A stretch of DNA of 64,000 nt, taken from the NCBI GenBank assembly GCA_020635275.1, contig JACKAA010000001.1, positions 62,001 to 126,000 on the forward strand. The letters run 5' to 3'. The number at the start of each line of letters is the position of its first letter. The first letter of the stretch is position 1. Positions 46,001-56,129 of this stretch are shown here, one piece after another. Origin of the DNA: Ignavibacteriales bacterium (GTDB lineage Bacteria; Bacteroidota; Ignavibacteria; Ignavibacteriales; Melioribacteraceae). Below the pieces are notes generated by a model, which worked only from the letters and a program-made list of their open reading frames with translations, made no database searches and was not told where the DNA came from. The position numbers and the translations under genes were made by a program.

Positions 46001-47167
46001 ATGAATAATAAAAATGATCAAAAATATATTGCTAAAACTGCTTTTGGTTTAGAAGAAGTTTTAGAAAAAGAACTCAATAATTTGGGTATCTCTAATACAA
46101 AAAAATTCAAAAGAGCAGTTGAATTTACAACGGATAAAACCGGATTATATAAAGCCAATTTAGCATTAAGAACTTCACTTCGTATTTTGAAGCCATTTTA
46201 TTCGTTCAAAGCACAAAATCCTGATCAGCTTTATAAAAAAGTAAAAGAATATAATTGGGAAGAACTAATTCAAATTGATGACACATTTGCAGTTGACGGA
46301 GTTGTAAATTCAGAATTTTTTACTCATTCAAAATATGCCGCACTTAAAGTTAAAGATTCTATTGTTGATAGAATTAGAGAAGTTAAAGGGAAAAGACCCA
46401 ATATTGATATTAAAAATCCTAAAATAAGATTAAACGTACACATTGAACAAAATAAATGTTCATTATTATTAGATAGCTCGGGTGATTCATTACATAAAAG
46501 AGGTTACAGAGTTAAAGGCGGAGAAGCTCCATTGAATGAAGTACTTGCTGCCGGAATGATCTTATTATCTGAATGGGATAAAAATTCAAATTTTGTTGAT
46601 CCGATGTGCGGATCAGGAACTCTAGCTATTGAAGCGGCTTTGCTTGCAAACAATATTGCTCCAAATATAAATCGTAAACATTTTGGATTTATGAATTGGA
46701 AAGATTTTGATCAAAATTTATTTCAAAACGTAAAAGCCAAATTGATAAATGAGCAAATTAATTTTGAATATGAAATTCACGCTAATGATTTAAGCAGTAA
46801 AATGATAGATATTGCAAAAAGTAATGCTATTACATGCGACATTTACAATAAAATAAAATTTAGCGTAAATGATTTTAAAAATTTTGAGCACAACCTAAGT
46901 TCCGGAATTTTGATTACAAATCCACCTTATGATGAAAGAATAAAACTGGATGATATTAAAACATTCTATAAAGAATTTGGCGATACTCTTAAAAAGAATT
47001 TTACCGGATTTGATGTTTGGATTTTAAGTGCTAATGCCGAAGCATTAAAAAGTATTGGACTAAGAACTTCAAGAAGACTGCATCTTTATAATGGACCTTT
47101 AGAAAGCCGATTCTATAATTATCAAATGTACCACGGCAGTAAAAAAAATAAGTATGAAAAAGATTGA
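46001..47167 (+). CDS. THUMP-domain class I RNA methyltransferase (RlmL/TrmN-like)
   Basis: 388 residues. N-terminal ferredoxin-like and THUMP domain (1-160), then SAM motif DPMCGSGTLAIEAALLA (~203-219), and catalytic TNPPYDERI (NPPY) for adenine/guanine N-methylation. Closest to 23S rRNA m2G methyltransferase RlmL N-terminal part or TrmN; site not assignable. Overlaps the next gene by 14 bases. Confidence 0.88.
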   Translation: MNNKNDQKYIAKTAFGLEEVLEKELNNLGISNTKKFKRAVEFTTDKTGLYKANLALRTSLRILKPFYSFKAQNPDQLYKKVKEYNWEELIQIDDTFAVDGVVNSEFFTHSKYAALKVKDSIVDRIREVKGKRPNIDIKNPKIRLNVHIEQNKCSLLLDSSGDSLHKRGYRVKGGEAPLNEVLAAGMILLSEWDKNSNFVDPMCGSGTLAIEAALLANNIAPNINRKHFGFMNWKDFDQNLFQNVKAKLINEQINFEYEIHANDLSSKMIDIAKSNAITCDIYNKIKFSVNDFKNFEHNLSSGILITNPPYDERIKLDDIKTFYKEFGDTLKKNFTGFDVWILSANAEALKSIGLRTSRRLHLYNGPLESRFYNYQMYHGSKKNKYEKD

Positions 47168-47957
47168 TAAATATTTTGATGCAAATAAGAAGTTATGGAA
47201 TGAAAGAGTTAATATTCATTTTGAGTCTGAGTTTTATGATAACAAGAAATTTATTAAAACAAAAAATTCATTAAACTCTATTGAGCTTGAAGAATTAGGT
47301 AATATTAAAAATAAAAGCATTCTACATCTGCAATGTCATTTTGGACAAGACACAATTTCACTTGCTAATCTTGGTGCAAAAGTAACAGGTATTGATTTTT
47401 CTGAAAACGCAATTGAGAAAGCCAAAGAATTAAGTAATATAGTAAATATAAAAGCTGATTTTATTTGCAGCAATATTTATGATTTGAAGAAATCACTAAA
47501 TAGAAAATTTGATATCGTTTTTACGTCTTACGGAACAATTGGATGGCTACCAGACATAAACAATTGGGCGGAAATTGTTTCGTATTTTTTAAAACGAAAC
47601 GGAAAATTTATTATTGCTGAATTCCATCCTTACATTTGGATGTTTTCCAATAATTTTAAAGAAATTAAATATTCTTACTTTCATACTAGTGCCCCAATTA
47701 AGGAAGTAATTAAAGGAACTTATGCGGATAGAAATTCTGACGTGAAACTAGTTGAGTATGGCTGGAATCATTCGCTTTCTGATGTAATAAATTCTTTAAT
47801 TTCTCATGGACTAAAAATTGAGTCGCTCAAAGAATTTCCTTATTCACCTTATAATTGTTTTTCAAATCTCATAGAATCAAAAAAAGGGAAATTTGTTTTT
47901 AAGGATTTTCCAAATTTGATTCCTATGGTATATTCATTGAAGGCAAAAAAAATTTAA
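47154..47957 (+). CDS. Class I SAM-dependent methyltransferase
   Basis: 267 residues. Methyltransferase_11/25-like core: SILHLQCHFGQDTISLANLG (SAM motif with H and Q variants), VTGIDFSENAIEKAKEL, FDIVFTSYGTIGWLPDI. Small-molecule type; substrate unknown. Translationally coupled to the upstream RNA methyltransferase. Confidence 0.82.
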   Translation: MKKIDKYFDANKKLWNERVNIHFESEFYDNKKFIKTKNSLNSIELEELGNIKNKSILHLQCHFGQDTISLANLGAKVTGIDFSENAIEKAKELSNIVNIKADFICSNIYDLKKSLNRKFDIVFTSYGTIGWLPDINNWAEIVSYFLKRNGKFIIAEFHPYIWMFSNNFKEIKYSYFHTSAPIKEVIKGTYADRNSDVKLVEYGWNHSLSDVINSLISHGLKIESLKEFPYSPYNCFSNLIESKKGKFVFKDFPNLIPMVYSLKAKKI

Positions 47958-48028
47958 TTTTTTTTTCATCCTCGAATTCATACTGATCGAAGTCGAAGTA
48001 TGATTTATACTTCATCTGCAAGAATTAT

Positions 48029-48096
48029 TGGGAATCCGGAAAATCAATTAGGATATTACTAATAGATCCCCGATAAAGGCATTCGGGAATGAACTG
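48029..48096. repeat. MITE-like inverted repeat, copy C (decayed, inverted)
   Basis: Read on the minus strand: CATTCCCGAATGCCTTTATC, then GGGGATCTATTA and later GGATTCCC, matching most of copy A (8471). The right terminal repeat is lost. It abuts the IS110 remnant. Confidence 0.65.
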
Positions 48097-49381
48097 TGTT
48101 AAGAAACAAGATTTAGATTATAATTATTTATAAATATAGAATTAGATTTAACAATAACAAATAATTGTTTGATAAGTTTATTAGCCACAGCAATTAAAGC
48201 AGTTTTCTTCTTTTTGCCTTTAGTTAATAATCTTTGAGATAGTTCTTTACAAGCATGATTATACTTAGATGCACTTAAAGCAGACAAGTAAAGTAATGTT
48301 CTTAAAGTGGAGTTACCTTGCTTAGTTATACCAGAAGTCTTCTTCAGTGATCTCCCAGATTCTTTTATCGAGGAGTTATGCCAACGTAAGAAGCTATTTG
48401 TTTATAATTATCAAAATTACTCAAATCTCCTAAGTATGCTATTATTCCGCTTGCTGTTTTATTACCTATTCCATTAATGGATATTATGCTAGCATAGGTA
48501 GAACTATAATTGTCCTTAATCAATTTTGTTATTTGTTCTTCTAAATGATTCATCTGATTATTTAATGATTTTATCACTGCTCTTATGGATTTTAATGTTT
48601 CTTTATTACCTTGATCTAATAATCCTTGAGAGTGTAATAAATTTTATTCATCGTTCTTTGTTTAGTGAGATTGCTCAGTACTGTTCTTAATGACTTAATT
48701 TCTTTCTGTGCATTACTTAATGGCTTATACTGACTTGGATTTTGTTCTACCCCATAATAAGCTATTGTTCTTGCATCTACTTTGTCGGTTTTAAGCCTTA
48801 ACATCTTCATCTGGGAGTAACGTTTTTTCGTAAGTGGATTTATTACACTAAATTTAACTGACTTACTTTCCAAGTAAGAAATAAACTTAATGTGATAATT
48901 CCGGTTGATTCCATTACAAAATGAAGGTTGTTACTTAATGAACTGTACTGTTTGATTATATTTTTATATATTTTTATATCCTTTAATATTATTGGAATAC
49001 TCTTTTCTGAAAGTAAGTGGTTGTTTTTCTTTGCTTATTGCTGCTGTATCAATTTTATCTTTTGATATATCACAACCAATGACAATAACTTCCTTTTTCT
49101 TTCATTACTCTGACTCCATTATTATTTTTAGGATATCCTTTTTGTAAGAACAGGATAATAACTTTTTACTAGCATCGCAGTCTTGATACAAGCTTCTAAA
49201 GCCTAATAAACTGTTCAGTATAAAAAGTTAGCTTATGATGTGACCATGCATTCCCGCTAGTCTTTTTGACTAAATGACACGTCGGTCTTTACCATCATAA
49301 TCCCGTTTTACTCCTTTTCAACCCTAAAATATAATCTTTTTCTCGCTCCTTAAACATACGATGACATTTGATATCACCTAT
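48097..49381 (-). mobile_element. Decayed IS110-family insertion sequence
   Basis: Holds a frameshifted IS110 transposase (48099-49105) and a 276-base upstream non-coding stretch (49106-49381) typical of the 5' part of these elements. IS110 elements lack terminal inverted repeats, so the boundaries are estimates. Both flanks are intergenic; no host gene is visibly interrupted. Confidence 0.6.
48099..49105 (-). pseudogene. IS110 transposase, multiply frameshifted
   Basis: Pieces in order on the minus strand: IGCDISKDKIDTAAISKE (DEDD first Asp, ~49080), an IKFISYLESKSVKFSVINPL and TDKVDARTIAYYG piece (48873-48616), the SINGIGNKTASGIIAYLGD piece (48577-48365) and the SGITKQGNSTLRTLLYLSA piece (48370-48099). 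These lie in different frames, with at least four frameshifts. DEDD catalytic and IS116/IS110 C-terminal domains are both recognisable. Not functional. Confidence 0.85.
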
Positions 49382-50155
49382 TTATCTAACAAAAATTTTC
49401 CTTATCAAAATTATTAATATTGCCAAAATTGTATGAGGAATTAAAAACCAAAAAAGTGTATTTTCGTAAATATTAAGAAATATAAAAACAGAAATTATTA
49501 ACAGTTGAAATCCCAAACCTAAAAGTGAAACCAGACTTAAAAACCATCCGGGCAATTCTTTGGTTTCAATAGCTTTTTTATCAAGTTTAAAAATTATATA
49601 ATCCTGCCAAGCATAAATAATCAAGTATAGTTTGTGCAAAATTTTTAAGACTTTTGGATTATCTCTTTCATAAGGAAGTGGCTCATCTCTTTCAAAAATT
49701 CTGCTGGTTTGATCTCCATTTACCTGATATCTTTTTATCAAATAATAATAATTAAATATACTACCTTGTAAATGAAATAATATAATTGTTGAAGAAACTA
49801 TTATTAAATTTGAATCGAGACCATGAGCGATGCTTAAAATAAGTGCAACATTCACAATAAAATCAAAAATTGAATCTAAATATCTTCCAACCATTGAAAG
49901 CTGATTTCTTTGTCTGGCAATTTCTCCATCAGCAGCATCTAGTAAACTTTTTACCAATATTAAAATTGCTGCATAGATCATAAATTGGCGTACAAAAATT
50001 AAATAAGAAGCTAATAATCCAATCACCAAAAATGAAAAAGTAATGGAGTAGGCTCCAATTTTTGTTGGAAGCAGGAATTCTACTAATTTTACTGCAAATG
50101 GTCTCGCATAATCAGAAAAATCTATAAATTTTTTATCTTCAGGTAGCTTTGTCAT
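49382..50155 (-). CDS. CDP-alcohol phosphatidyltransferase family protein
   Basis: 257 residues with about six membrane helices. The full family signature D73-x2-D76-G77-x2-A80-R81-x8-G90-x3-D94-x3-D98 is present. Transfers a phospho-alcohol from CDP donor to a lipid or sugar alcohol at the inner membrane. The product (phosphatidylinositol-like or other headgroup) cannot be named. Divergent from the GT4 gene, 64 bases apart. Confidence 0.88.
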   Translation of the reverse strand: MTKLPEDKKFIDFSDYARPFAVKLVEFLLPTKIGAYSITFSFLVIGLLASYLIFVRQFMIYAAILILVKSLLDAADGEIARQRNQLSMVGRYLDSIFDFIVNVALILSIAHGLDSNLIIVSSTIILFHLQGSIFNYYYLIKRYQVNGDQTSRIFERDEPLPYERDNPKVLKILHKLYLIIYAWQDYIIFKLDKKAIETKELPGWFLSLVSLLGLGFQLLIISVFIFLNIYENTLFWFLIPHTILAILIILIRKIFVR

Positions 50156-50219
50156 CTTGTAAATTCAAACGAAACAATAGGTTAAAAGTTTTGTATAATT
50201 ACGTATTCTTTATTTCTAA

Positions 50220-51386
50220 TTGTTTTCAAAGTACAAATTAAATCTAATAAAACAAATTAACGTATTGAATATTTTAGCTATAAATTGGAGATGTATTAAA
50301 AATCCGGAAATGGGTGGAGCTGAGATTCATTTCCAAGAAATATTTAAAAGAATTGTAGCAAAAGGTCATTCAGTAACATTAACTTCTCATAAATTTGATG
50401 GCGCACCAGAAACTGAAAATATTGATGGAATTGATATAATTAGAATTGGCAATAAATATTTATTTGATCAGCAATTTAAAAAATTTTATTTATCTCAACT
50501 TAAAATTCAAAATTTTGATTTAGTTGTGGATGATATTTCTAAAATTCCATTAAACACACCAAAATATATTGACAAGCCAATTATTGGAATTTTGCACCAC
50601 ATTCATGGAAATTCACTTTATAAAGAAGTTCCCTTCCCAATTGCTTATTATGTTGCTAGAAAAGAAAAGCAAATTCCAAAATATTATAATGAAACTCCAA
50701 TATTTACCGTCTCTAACAGCACTAAATCTGAATTGGTAAAATTAGGTTTTGATGAATCAAAAACCGGAATATTATATAATGCAATAGATCAAGATTTATT
50801 TAACAGCATTAAAGTTGAAAAATCTGATACTCCACTGATCTCATATGTTGGAAGAATTAAAAAGTATAAAAATATTGATCAGATAATTGATGCAGTTTCA
50901 ATTTTGGTTCAAACAATTCCGGATCTAAAATTTTTAATTGGCGGAAAAGGCGACAATTTGGAAAACCTTAAAAAGAAAGTTTCTGATCTAAATTTGGATA
51001 AAAACATTGAATTTATTGGTTATCTATCGGAAGAGAAAAAAGCAGAAATTTTAGGAAAATCTTGGTTATTTGTTACAATGGCTGAAAAAGAAGGTTGGGG
51101 AATTACTGTTATTGAAGCAAATGCAATGAAAACCCCGGCAATTGGTTCTGACGTTCCCGGCCTGAGAGATTCCATTAAAAATGGTGAGACAGGATATTTG
51201 GTGCCATTAGGTAATTCAAAATCACTTGCACAAAAAATTGAGAAAATTATTAAAAATAAAGATGAATTAAGCAGATTAAGTAATAATGCTTTTGTATGGT
51301 CAAAGAATTTTTCATGGAATAATTCTGCTGATCACTTTTTAGAAAAAATTGGTGAATGGTATCCGGAATTAAAAGAAAAAATTTAG
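50220..51386 (+). CDS. Glycosyltransferase family 4 protein
   Basis: 388 residues. GT-B fold: NPEMGGAEIHFQEIFKRI near the start, VSNSTKSELVKLG, YVGRIKKYKNIDQII and the EX7E motif in KEGWGITVIEANA. Transfers sugar to a lipid or glycan. The start is a TTG at 50220; since the core begins at residue ~16, a later TTG is also possible. Leads a run with a 72-residue protein and a DUF2723 protein, pointing to surface glycan assembly. Confidence 0.86.
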   Translation: MFSKYKLNLIKQINVLNILAINWRCIKNPEMGGAEIHFQEIFKRIVAKGHSVTLTSHKFDGAPETENIDGIDIIRIGNKYLFDQQFKKFYLSQLKIQNFDLVVDDISKIPLNTPKYIDKPIIGILHHIHGNSLYKEVPFPIAYYVARKEKQIPKYYNETPIFTVSNSTKSELVKLGFDESKTGILYNAIDQDLFNSIKVEKSDTPLISYVGRIKKYKNIDQIIDAVSILVQTIPDLKFLIGGKGDNLENLKKKVSDLNLDKNIEFIGYLSEEKKAEILGKSWLFVTMAEKEGWGITVIEANAMKTPAIGSDVPGLRDSIKNGETGYLVPLGNSKSLAQKIEKIIKNKDELSRLSNNAFVWSKNFSWNNSADHFLEKIGEWYPELKEKI

Positions 51387-51446
51387 CCTGAATGCCAATA
51401 ATATTATTTATATCTTATAAGTTTGTAAAATTTACAGCTTTTAAAT

Positions 51447-51665
51447 ATGAGACAAACAGAACAAAAACGGTATTTTGAAACATTAAAAAGATATGAAAGA
51501 AAGTTCACATCTGATGAATTAAAAGAATATAAAATGTTGTTTAAACGGCATAAAGATGATGAAGATCTTGATAATATTTCATTCAATAAATTGAAAGATC
51601 TTTATACAAAATATTATACAAATAGAGAAAAAATTGATATAAACGAACTTTTTAAGAAAAAATAA
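51447..51665 (+). CDS. Small charged hypothetical protein (72 aa)
   Basis: 72 residues, very rich in Lys, Glu, Asp and aromatic residues (RYFETLKRYERKF, FKRHKDDEDLDN, KLKDLYTKYYTNREK), predicted all-helical, no signal or membrane helix. 61 bases after the GT4 gene and 15 bases before the DUF2723 gene in the same direction, which supports reality. No strong ribosome site. Function unknown. Confidence 0.6.
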   Translation: MRQTEQKRYFETLKRYERKFTSDELKEYKMLFKRHKDDEDLDNISFNKLKDLYTKYYTNREKIDINELFKKK

Positions 51666-51680
51666 TATTCAGAGGAATTA

Positions 51681-54572
51681 ATGAATACTGATACATTACG
51701 AAAAGTAATTGGATTTTTTGTTTTTATGATAACGAGCGTTGTATATTTTGCAACTGTACAACCTTCTGTTTCTTTTTGGGATTGTGGTGAATTTATTGCA
51801 TCATCAAATTTACTTCAGGTTCCTCATCCACCGGGAACTCCTTTCTTTCTAATCTTGGGCAGATTTTTTTCAATGATTCCCTTTGCCGATAATTTAGCAT
51901 TTAGAGTTAATACTATCTCAGTTGTATCAAGTGCGTTTACTGTATTATTTCTTTATTTGGTTGCAATTAAAATAATTGAAAATTTTAAAAAATCTGAAGA
52001 ACCAAGTTTAATTGAATCATTAGGAACTTATTTTGCCGCAGCAATTGGTGCTTTATCTTTAGCATTTAGTGATACTTTTTGGTTTAATGCAATGGAAGCT
52101 GAAGTTTATGCATTAGCTAACTTTTTTATTGCATTTGTAACTTGGTTAATGGTTGTTTGGAATGAAAAAGCTGATAATGAAGACAATGAAAAATATTTAT
52201 TATTAATAGCTTATTTAGTAGGACTTTCAACTGGTGTTCATTTAATGTCTGTTCTCGCAATGGTTCCGATCGTATTAGTGATTTATGCTAGAAAATATAT
52301 GCTAGATGAAGAGCACTTCAAAAAAACAGCATATATTTTTCTTGGTCATGTTGCAGTAATTCTTGCAATTGCGGCTGCACTATGGGCATCAGCACAAACA
52401 AATCCGCCCTCCCCAGAAGAACAAAAAGCATTCGATTCAAAATTTTTAATGATTTCTCTTTTTGCAAGTGTAGTTTATATGGGAATATTTTATAAAAAAT
52501 TATTTCATAGAAATTCATTTTACATACCAATAATTATTGGTGGAATTGCATTATTTGCTACTTACCCCGGAATTGTAAAATATATTATTAAACTTGTTGC
52601 GTTATTAGGTGGAAATGATATTACACAAAGTGTTTTTGTACTGTTCGTATTAATTGGAGTTTTAGGATATCTAATATATTGGTCAAATAAGCAAAACAAG
52701 CAAACTTTACATTTAATAGTTAAAAGTATCCTGTTCGCAATAGTTGGATTTTCATCTTATGCAATGATAATAATTAGATCAAATCAAGATACTCCTATTA
52801 ACCTTAACAGTCCTAAAACATTTCCGGAATTTGTTAAGTATATGAATAGAGAGCAATATGGCGATCAACCAATATTTAAGAGAAGATTTACAGCTGAGCC
52901 GCATCAAACTGAAGTTTATTCAAGATATTCCAGTGATTTAGATTTCTTCTGGAGATATCAAATGAACCATATGTTTAACAGATATTTATTATGGAATTAT
53001 GTTGGCAGGGAATCAACTATTCAAGATTCAGGAGTTGATCTTTCTCAACTATTTGCAGTTCCATTTATTATTGCCTTATTCGGACTTTTTTATCATTATC
53101 AGAAAGATTGGAAAATGGCAACAGTCTTTTTAATAATGTTTATTTTCTTAGGATATTTAACGGCATTTTACCAAAATCAGCAACAGCCTCAGCCAAGGGA
53201 AAGAGATTATTTTTATGTCGGCGCGTTCTTTGTTTTCTCAATTTGGGTAGCTTTAGGTATTAGAGGAATTTTGGATATGATTAAAACTTCCATTAAAAGT
53301 GCAAGTCTGCATAAACCGGCTTACATAGGATTAATTGCGGTATTAATTGTCCTTATTCCAATAAATATGTTAAGAGCAAATTATTTTCAAAATGATAGAT
53401 CAAGAAATTTTGTGCCTTGGGATTATTCATATAACATTTTGCAAAGTGCAGCTCCCAATGCAGTAATATTTACAAATGGTGATAATGATACTTTTCCACT
53501 TTGGTATTTACAGGACGTTGAGGGTGTAAGAAGAGATGTTAGAATTGCAAACTTAAGTTTGCTAAACACTGATTGGTATATAAAACAATTAAAAAATACT
53601 GAGCCGCACGGAGCAGCAAAAATTAAAATGAGTTTATCAGATGAACAAATTGATAGAATTGCTCCAAGTCAATGGCAGACAAGAAAGATAAATGTAAATA
53701 TTGAGCCTGAAACTTATGCTGAATTAGGAATTACTGATACAGCTACTATAAATACGGGTCAAATGTCTTGGAATATGGAACCAACAGTAAACTTTGGAAA
53801 TATCAAAGCTGTTAGAGCTCAAGATATTGTTGCAATGGATATTGTAAGATCCAATATAAATGACAGACCAATTTACTTTGCTGTAACAACTCCGGATAAC
53901 AGCAAAATTGGATTAGATGATTATTTACAAATGGAAGGTTTAGCTTTTAGAGTTATTCCTAAAAAGACCAGAGATTTCTTTAATGCTGTTGATGCAGATG
54001 TTATGTGGAAACAATTGATGGAAGAACCTGAAGGTTTCAGCAAGGATTATGCTCCCGGTTTTAAATTCAGAGGTCTCAGCGATTCAACAATTTTTATGGA
54101 TGATAATCATGAAAGATTAACTCTAAATTATAGAAATTCCTTTATCAGGTTATCCTATTATTATTTATACGTTACAAAAGATATTGATAAAGCAGTTCAA
54201 GTATTGGATAAAATGGAAGAACAAATTCCAAGACATTTACACCCTATGGATTATAGATTGCTTAACGATGTTGCTAACAGGTATTTTGAAGCCGGTCAAA
54301 TTGATACTTACCGAAAACTGGCAAAAGATATTGAAGCTGAAGCATTACGTGAACTGGAAATGGATCCAAATGATTTTAGCGGTAATTTTAATCCTTATTT
54401 TGTGCTAAAACAAGTATATGATAATTTAAAAGAATATGATAAATTTTTGGGGATCTTACAAAAACTTAAAACAATTGCACCAAATGATCCAACGGTTGAT
54501 CGGTTAATTAATGAATACACAAAATTATCTGCAAGTAAAAAACTAGAAGCTCCGGAAGTAAAAGGAAATTAA
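51681..54572 (+). CDS. DUF2723 membrane protein (protein O-mannosyltransferase-like, GT117)
   Basis: 963 residues. N-terminal membrane half with the GT-C-like VSFWDCGEFIASSNLLQVPHPPGTP (Asp/Glu and HPPG loop), ~12 helices to residue ~565, then a soluble part (FTNGDNDTFPLWYLQDVEGV) and a C-terminal TPR-like helical end (residues ~820-960). DUF2723 proteins are the Bacteroidota relatives of O-mannosyltransferases that glycosylate exported proteins. GAGG ribosome site 8 bases before the ATG. Followed by a terminator hairpin. Confidence 0.85.
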   Translation: MNTDTLRKVIGFFVFMITSVVYFATVQPSVSFWDCGEFIASSNLLQVPHPPGTPFFLILGRFFSMIPFADNLAFRVNTISVVSSAFTVLFLYLVAIKIIENFKKSEEPSLIESLGTYFAAAIGALSLAFSDTFWFNAMEAEVYALANFFIAFVTWLMVVWNEKADNEDNEKYLLLIAYLVGLSTGVHLMSVLAMVPIVLVIYARKYMLDEEHFKKTAYIFLGHVAVILAIAAALWASAQTNPPSPEEQKAFDSKFLMISLFASVVYMGIFYKKLFHRNSFYIPIIIGGIALFATYPGIVKYIIKLVALLGGNDITQSVFVLFVLIGVLGYLIYWSNKQNKQTLHLIVKSILFAIVGFSSYAMIIIRSNQDTPINLNSPKTFPEFVKYMNREQYGDQPIFKRRFTAEPHQTEVYSRYSSDLDFFWRYQMNHMFNRYLLWNYVGRESTIQDSGVDLSQLFAVPFIIALFGLFYHYQKDWKMATVFLIMFIFLGYLTAFYQNQQQPQPRERDYFYVGAFFVFSIWVALGIRGILDMIKTSIKSASLHKPAYIGLIAVLIVLIPINMLRANYFQNDRSRNFVPWDYSYNILQSAAPNAVIFTNGDNDTFPLWYLQDVEGVRRDVRIANLSLLNTDWYIKQLKNTEPHGAAKIKMSLSDEQIDRIAPSQWQTRKINVNIEPETYAELGITDTATINTGQMSWNMEPTVNFGNIKAVRAQDIVAMDIVRSNINDRPIYFAVTTPDNSKIGLDDYLQMEGLAFRVIPKKTRDFFNAVDADVMWKQLMEEPEGFSKDYAPGFKFRGLSDSTIFMDDNHERLTLNYRNSFIRLSYYYLYVTKDIDKAVQVLDKMEEQIPRHLHPMDYRLLNDVANRYFEAGQIDTYRKLAKDIEAEALRELEMDPNDFSGNFNPYFVLKQVYDNLKEYDKFLGILQKLKTIAPNDPTVDRLINEYTKLSASKKLEAPEVKGN

Positions 54573-54580
54573 CCAAATAA

Positions 54581-54607
54581 CCTCCGGAGAAATATTTTCT
54601 TCGGAGG
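54581..54607. terminator. Terminator hairpin between convergent genes
   Basis: CCTCCG ... CGGAGG stem with a 15-base loop that partly extends the stem, then ATTTATTCTT. Lies between the DUF2723 gene and the convergent thioesterase gene and may serve both. Confidence 0.6.
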
Positions 54608-54609
54608 AT

Positions 54610-55023
54610 TTATTCTTCAATGTAAGCTTTTTCAAATGCAGCTCTTTCTTCCGGTTTTAATCTGTAAGGCTTCATGGTTTCCCGGTGTACAAACAATCCT
54701 TTTTGAGTACCGACTGACGCAAGCTCACCTTTACTGTTGTAAAAATTAAAACTCATAATTGCAGATGCATTATTTAATTTGGATACCCAAATTTCAATTT
54801 TTGCTTCATCATAAATGTATAGCGGTTTTTTATAAGTGATTTCTGTGTTTACAAGTACGGGTGCGATTCCCAATTCTTCTAATTTGTTTAATGGCAAACC
54901 AATATATTCTAGAAGTTTTGTTCGGCCAATTTCCATCCATTCAATGTAAACTATATTGCTCATGTGACCAACATAATCAATTTGGTAAGTATAAACTTGC
55001 TGTGAAAATACAATTTTATTCAT
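54610..55023 (-). CDS. Acyl-CoA thioesterase (4HBT hot-dog fold)
   Basis: 137 residues. 4-hydroxybenzoyl-CoA thioesterase type: YQIDYVGHMSNIVYIEWMEIGRTKLLEYIG with the active-site D/N region, VNTEITYKKPLYIYDE. Hydrolyses acyl-CoA or acyl-ACP. Last gene of a three-gene minus unit with LOG-family and YjbQ genes; gap 1 base. Confidence 0.85.
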   Translation of the reverse strand: MNKIVFSQQVYTYQIDYVGHMSNIVYIEWMEIGRTKLLEYIGLPLNKLEELGIAPVLVNTEITYKKPLYIYDEAKIEIWVSKLNNASAIMSFNFYNSKGELASVGTQKGLFVHRETMKPYRLKPEERAAFEKAYIEE

Positions 55024-55024
55024 T

Positions 55025-55564
55025 CTACACTCTATTATTTAATTTTACATTTAAATATTCAACAATTGATTTCGAATCATCAAAAAACTGAATTAAGTCA
55101 TTTTTTCTTTTTTCATACTTAACTCTTTCTTCCATTGGAGAAAGTATTCTTCTCCACATACTTCCTAACGTTGCTACTGGTTTTTCTGCCAGCACTTCTT
55201 TATTAAACAATTCCCAAATAAGTGAAACTTCTAAAAGAGTCCCGGTTCCGCCAGGTAAAATAATAAATCCATCTCCATGCGATATTAAATTATCTAATCT
55301 CTGAAATAATGTATCACATTTTATTTCGCGAGTTAAATGCCTACTTGACGGTGAATTAAATAATGCAACTGTAACACCAATTGCTTCTTTATCTTCTTCA
55401 ACTGCTCCTTTAGAAACTGCATCCATTATTCCTAATGATCCTCCGGAACATACATTATAGCCATTTTTTGCTAACATTTTTCCAAGCAAATATGCTTCTT
55501 CATATTCCGGTTCACCATTTTTTGGCATTGAGCTGCCAAATACTGTAATTGTTTTATTTTTCAT
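55025..55564 (-). CDS. LOG-family protein (TIGR00730/TIGR00725-like)
   Basis: 179 residues. Rossmann-type lysine decarboxylase-like (LOG) fold: VFGSSMPKNG, GYNVCSGGSLGIMDAVSKGA, SRHLTREIK and PGGTGTLLE (PGGxGTxxE). LOG enzymes remove ribose 5-phosphate from nucleoside monophosphates; bacterial members mostly undetermined. Its start ATG shares base 55564 with the YjbQ stop (TAATG-type junction). Confidence 0.86.
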   Translation of the reverse strand: MKNKTITVFGSSMPKNGEPEYEEAYLLGKMLAKNGYNVCSGGSLGIMDAVSKGAVEEDKEAIGVTVALFNSPSSRHLTREIKCDTLFQRLDNLISHGDGFIILPGGTGTLLEVSLIWELFNKEVLAEKPVATLGSMWRRILSPMEERVKYEKRKNDLIQFFDDSKSIVEYLNVKLNNRV

Positions 55565-55983
55565 TAAATTCCCATAATTTGAACAATAACCTTTCTATTT
55601 CTGCTTCTATTATCAAAATCAACTAAAATTATTTGCTGCCAAGTACCCAATAATAAATTCTTATCTTTGAATGGAACTTGAAAAGATGCGCCTTGCAGTG
55701 AAGCTCTTAAATGTGAAAAACCGTTTCCATCATGCCAAGTCATATCATGATGATAGTTTTTATTTGAAGGAACCAATTTTTCCATAAATTCAGGATAATC
55801 TTTTAATAAACCCGGTTCAAATTCAATTGTTGTAATTCCTGCTGTAGCCCCCGGAACAAAAACTAAAACATTTCCTTCACTAATTTCACTAGAGTTTACT
55901 TCATTTTGAACTTGATTGGTAATATCAATAATATCTGTAAATCCTTTTGTTGAAACTGAAAATGAATTGGTAGAAATTTTCAT
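55564..55983 (-). CDS. YjbQ family (UPF0047) protein
   Basis: 139 residues. FSVSTKGFTDIIDITNQVQ, VFVPGATAGITTIEFEPGLL, YHHDMTWHDGNGFSHLRASLQGASFQVPF (metal-binding His set) and IILVDFDNRSRNRKV. Family has weak thiamine-phosphate synthase activity in vitro; physiological role uncertain. First gene of the unit. Confidence 0.9.
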   Translation of the reverse strand: MKISTNSFSVSTKGFTDIIDITNQVQNEVNSSEISEGNVLVFVPGATAGITTIEFEPGLLKDYPEFMEKLVPSNKNYHHDMTWHDGNGFSHLRASLQGASFQVPFKDKNLLLGTWQQIILVDFDNRSRNRKVIVQIMGI

Positions 55984-56129
55984 TTTTATCTTTAAGTTTT
56001 ATTGAAAATTAAACATAAATATAATACATCTAAGAATAAAAGAATTTTATAATTAACTAACAAATCACACAATATCTCATTAAAATTTGATAGATTTTAG
56101 TCATTGAAAATTTTATTTATGGAGATTTT

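Noticed and set aside
48097..49381. CRISPR or defence island next to the transposase
   Set aside because: No direct repeats with regular spacers and no defence genes; only IS110 pieces.
51404..51586. Minus-strand 60-codon Ser/Leu-rich frame
   Set aside because: Antisense to the 72-residue protein, which fits the operon direction better.
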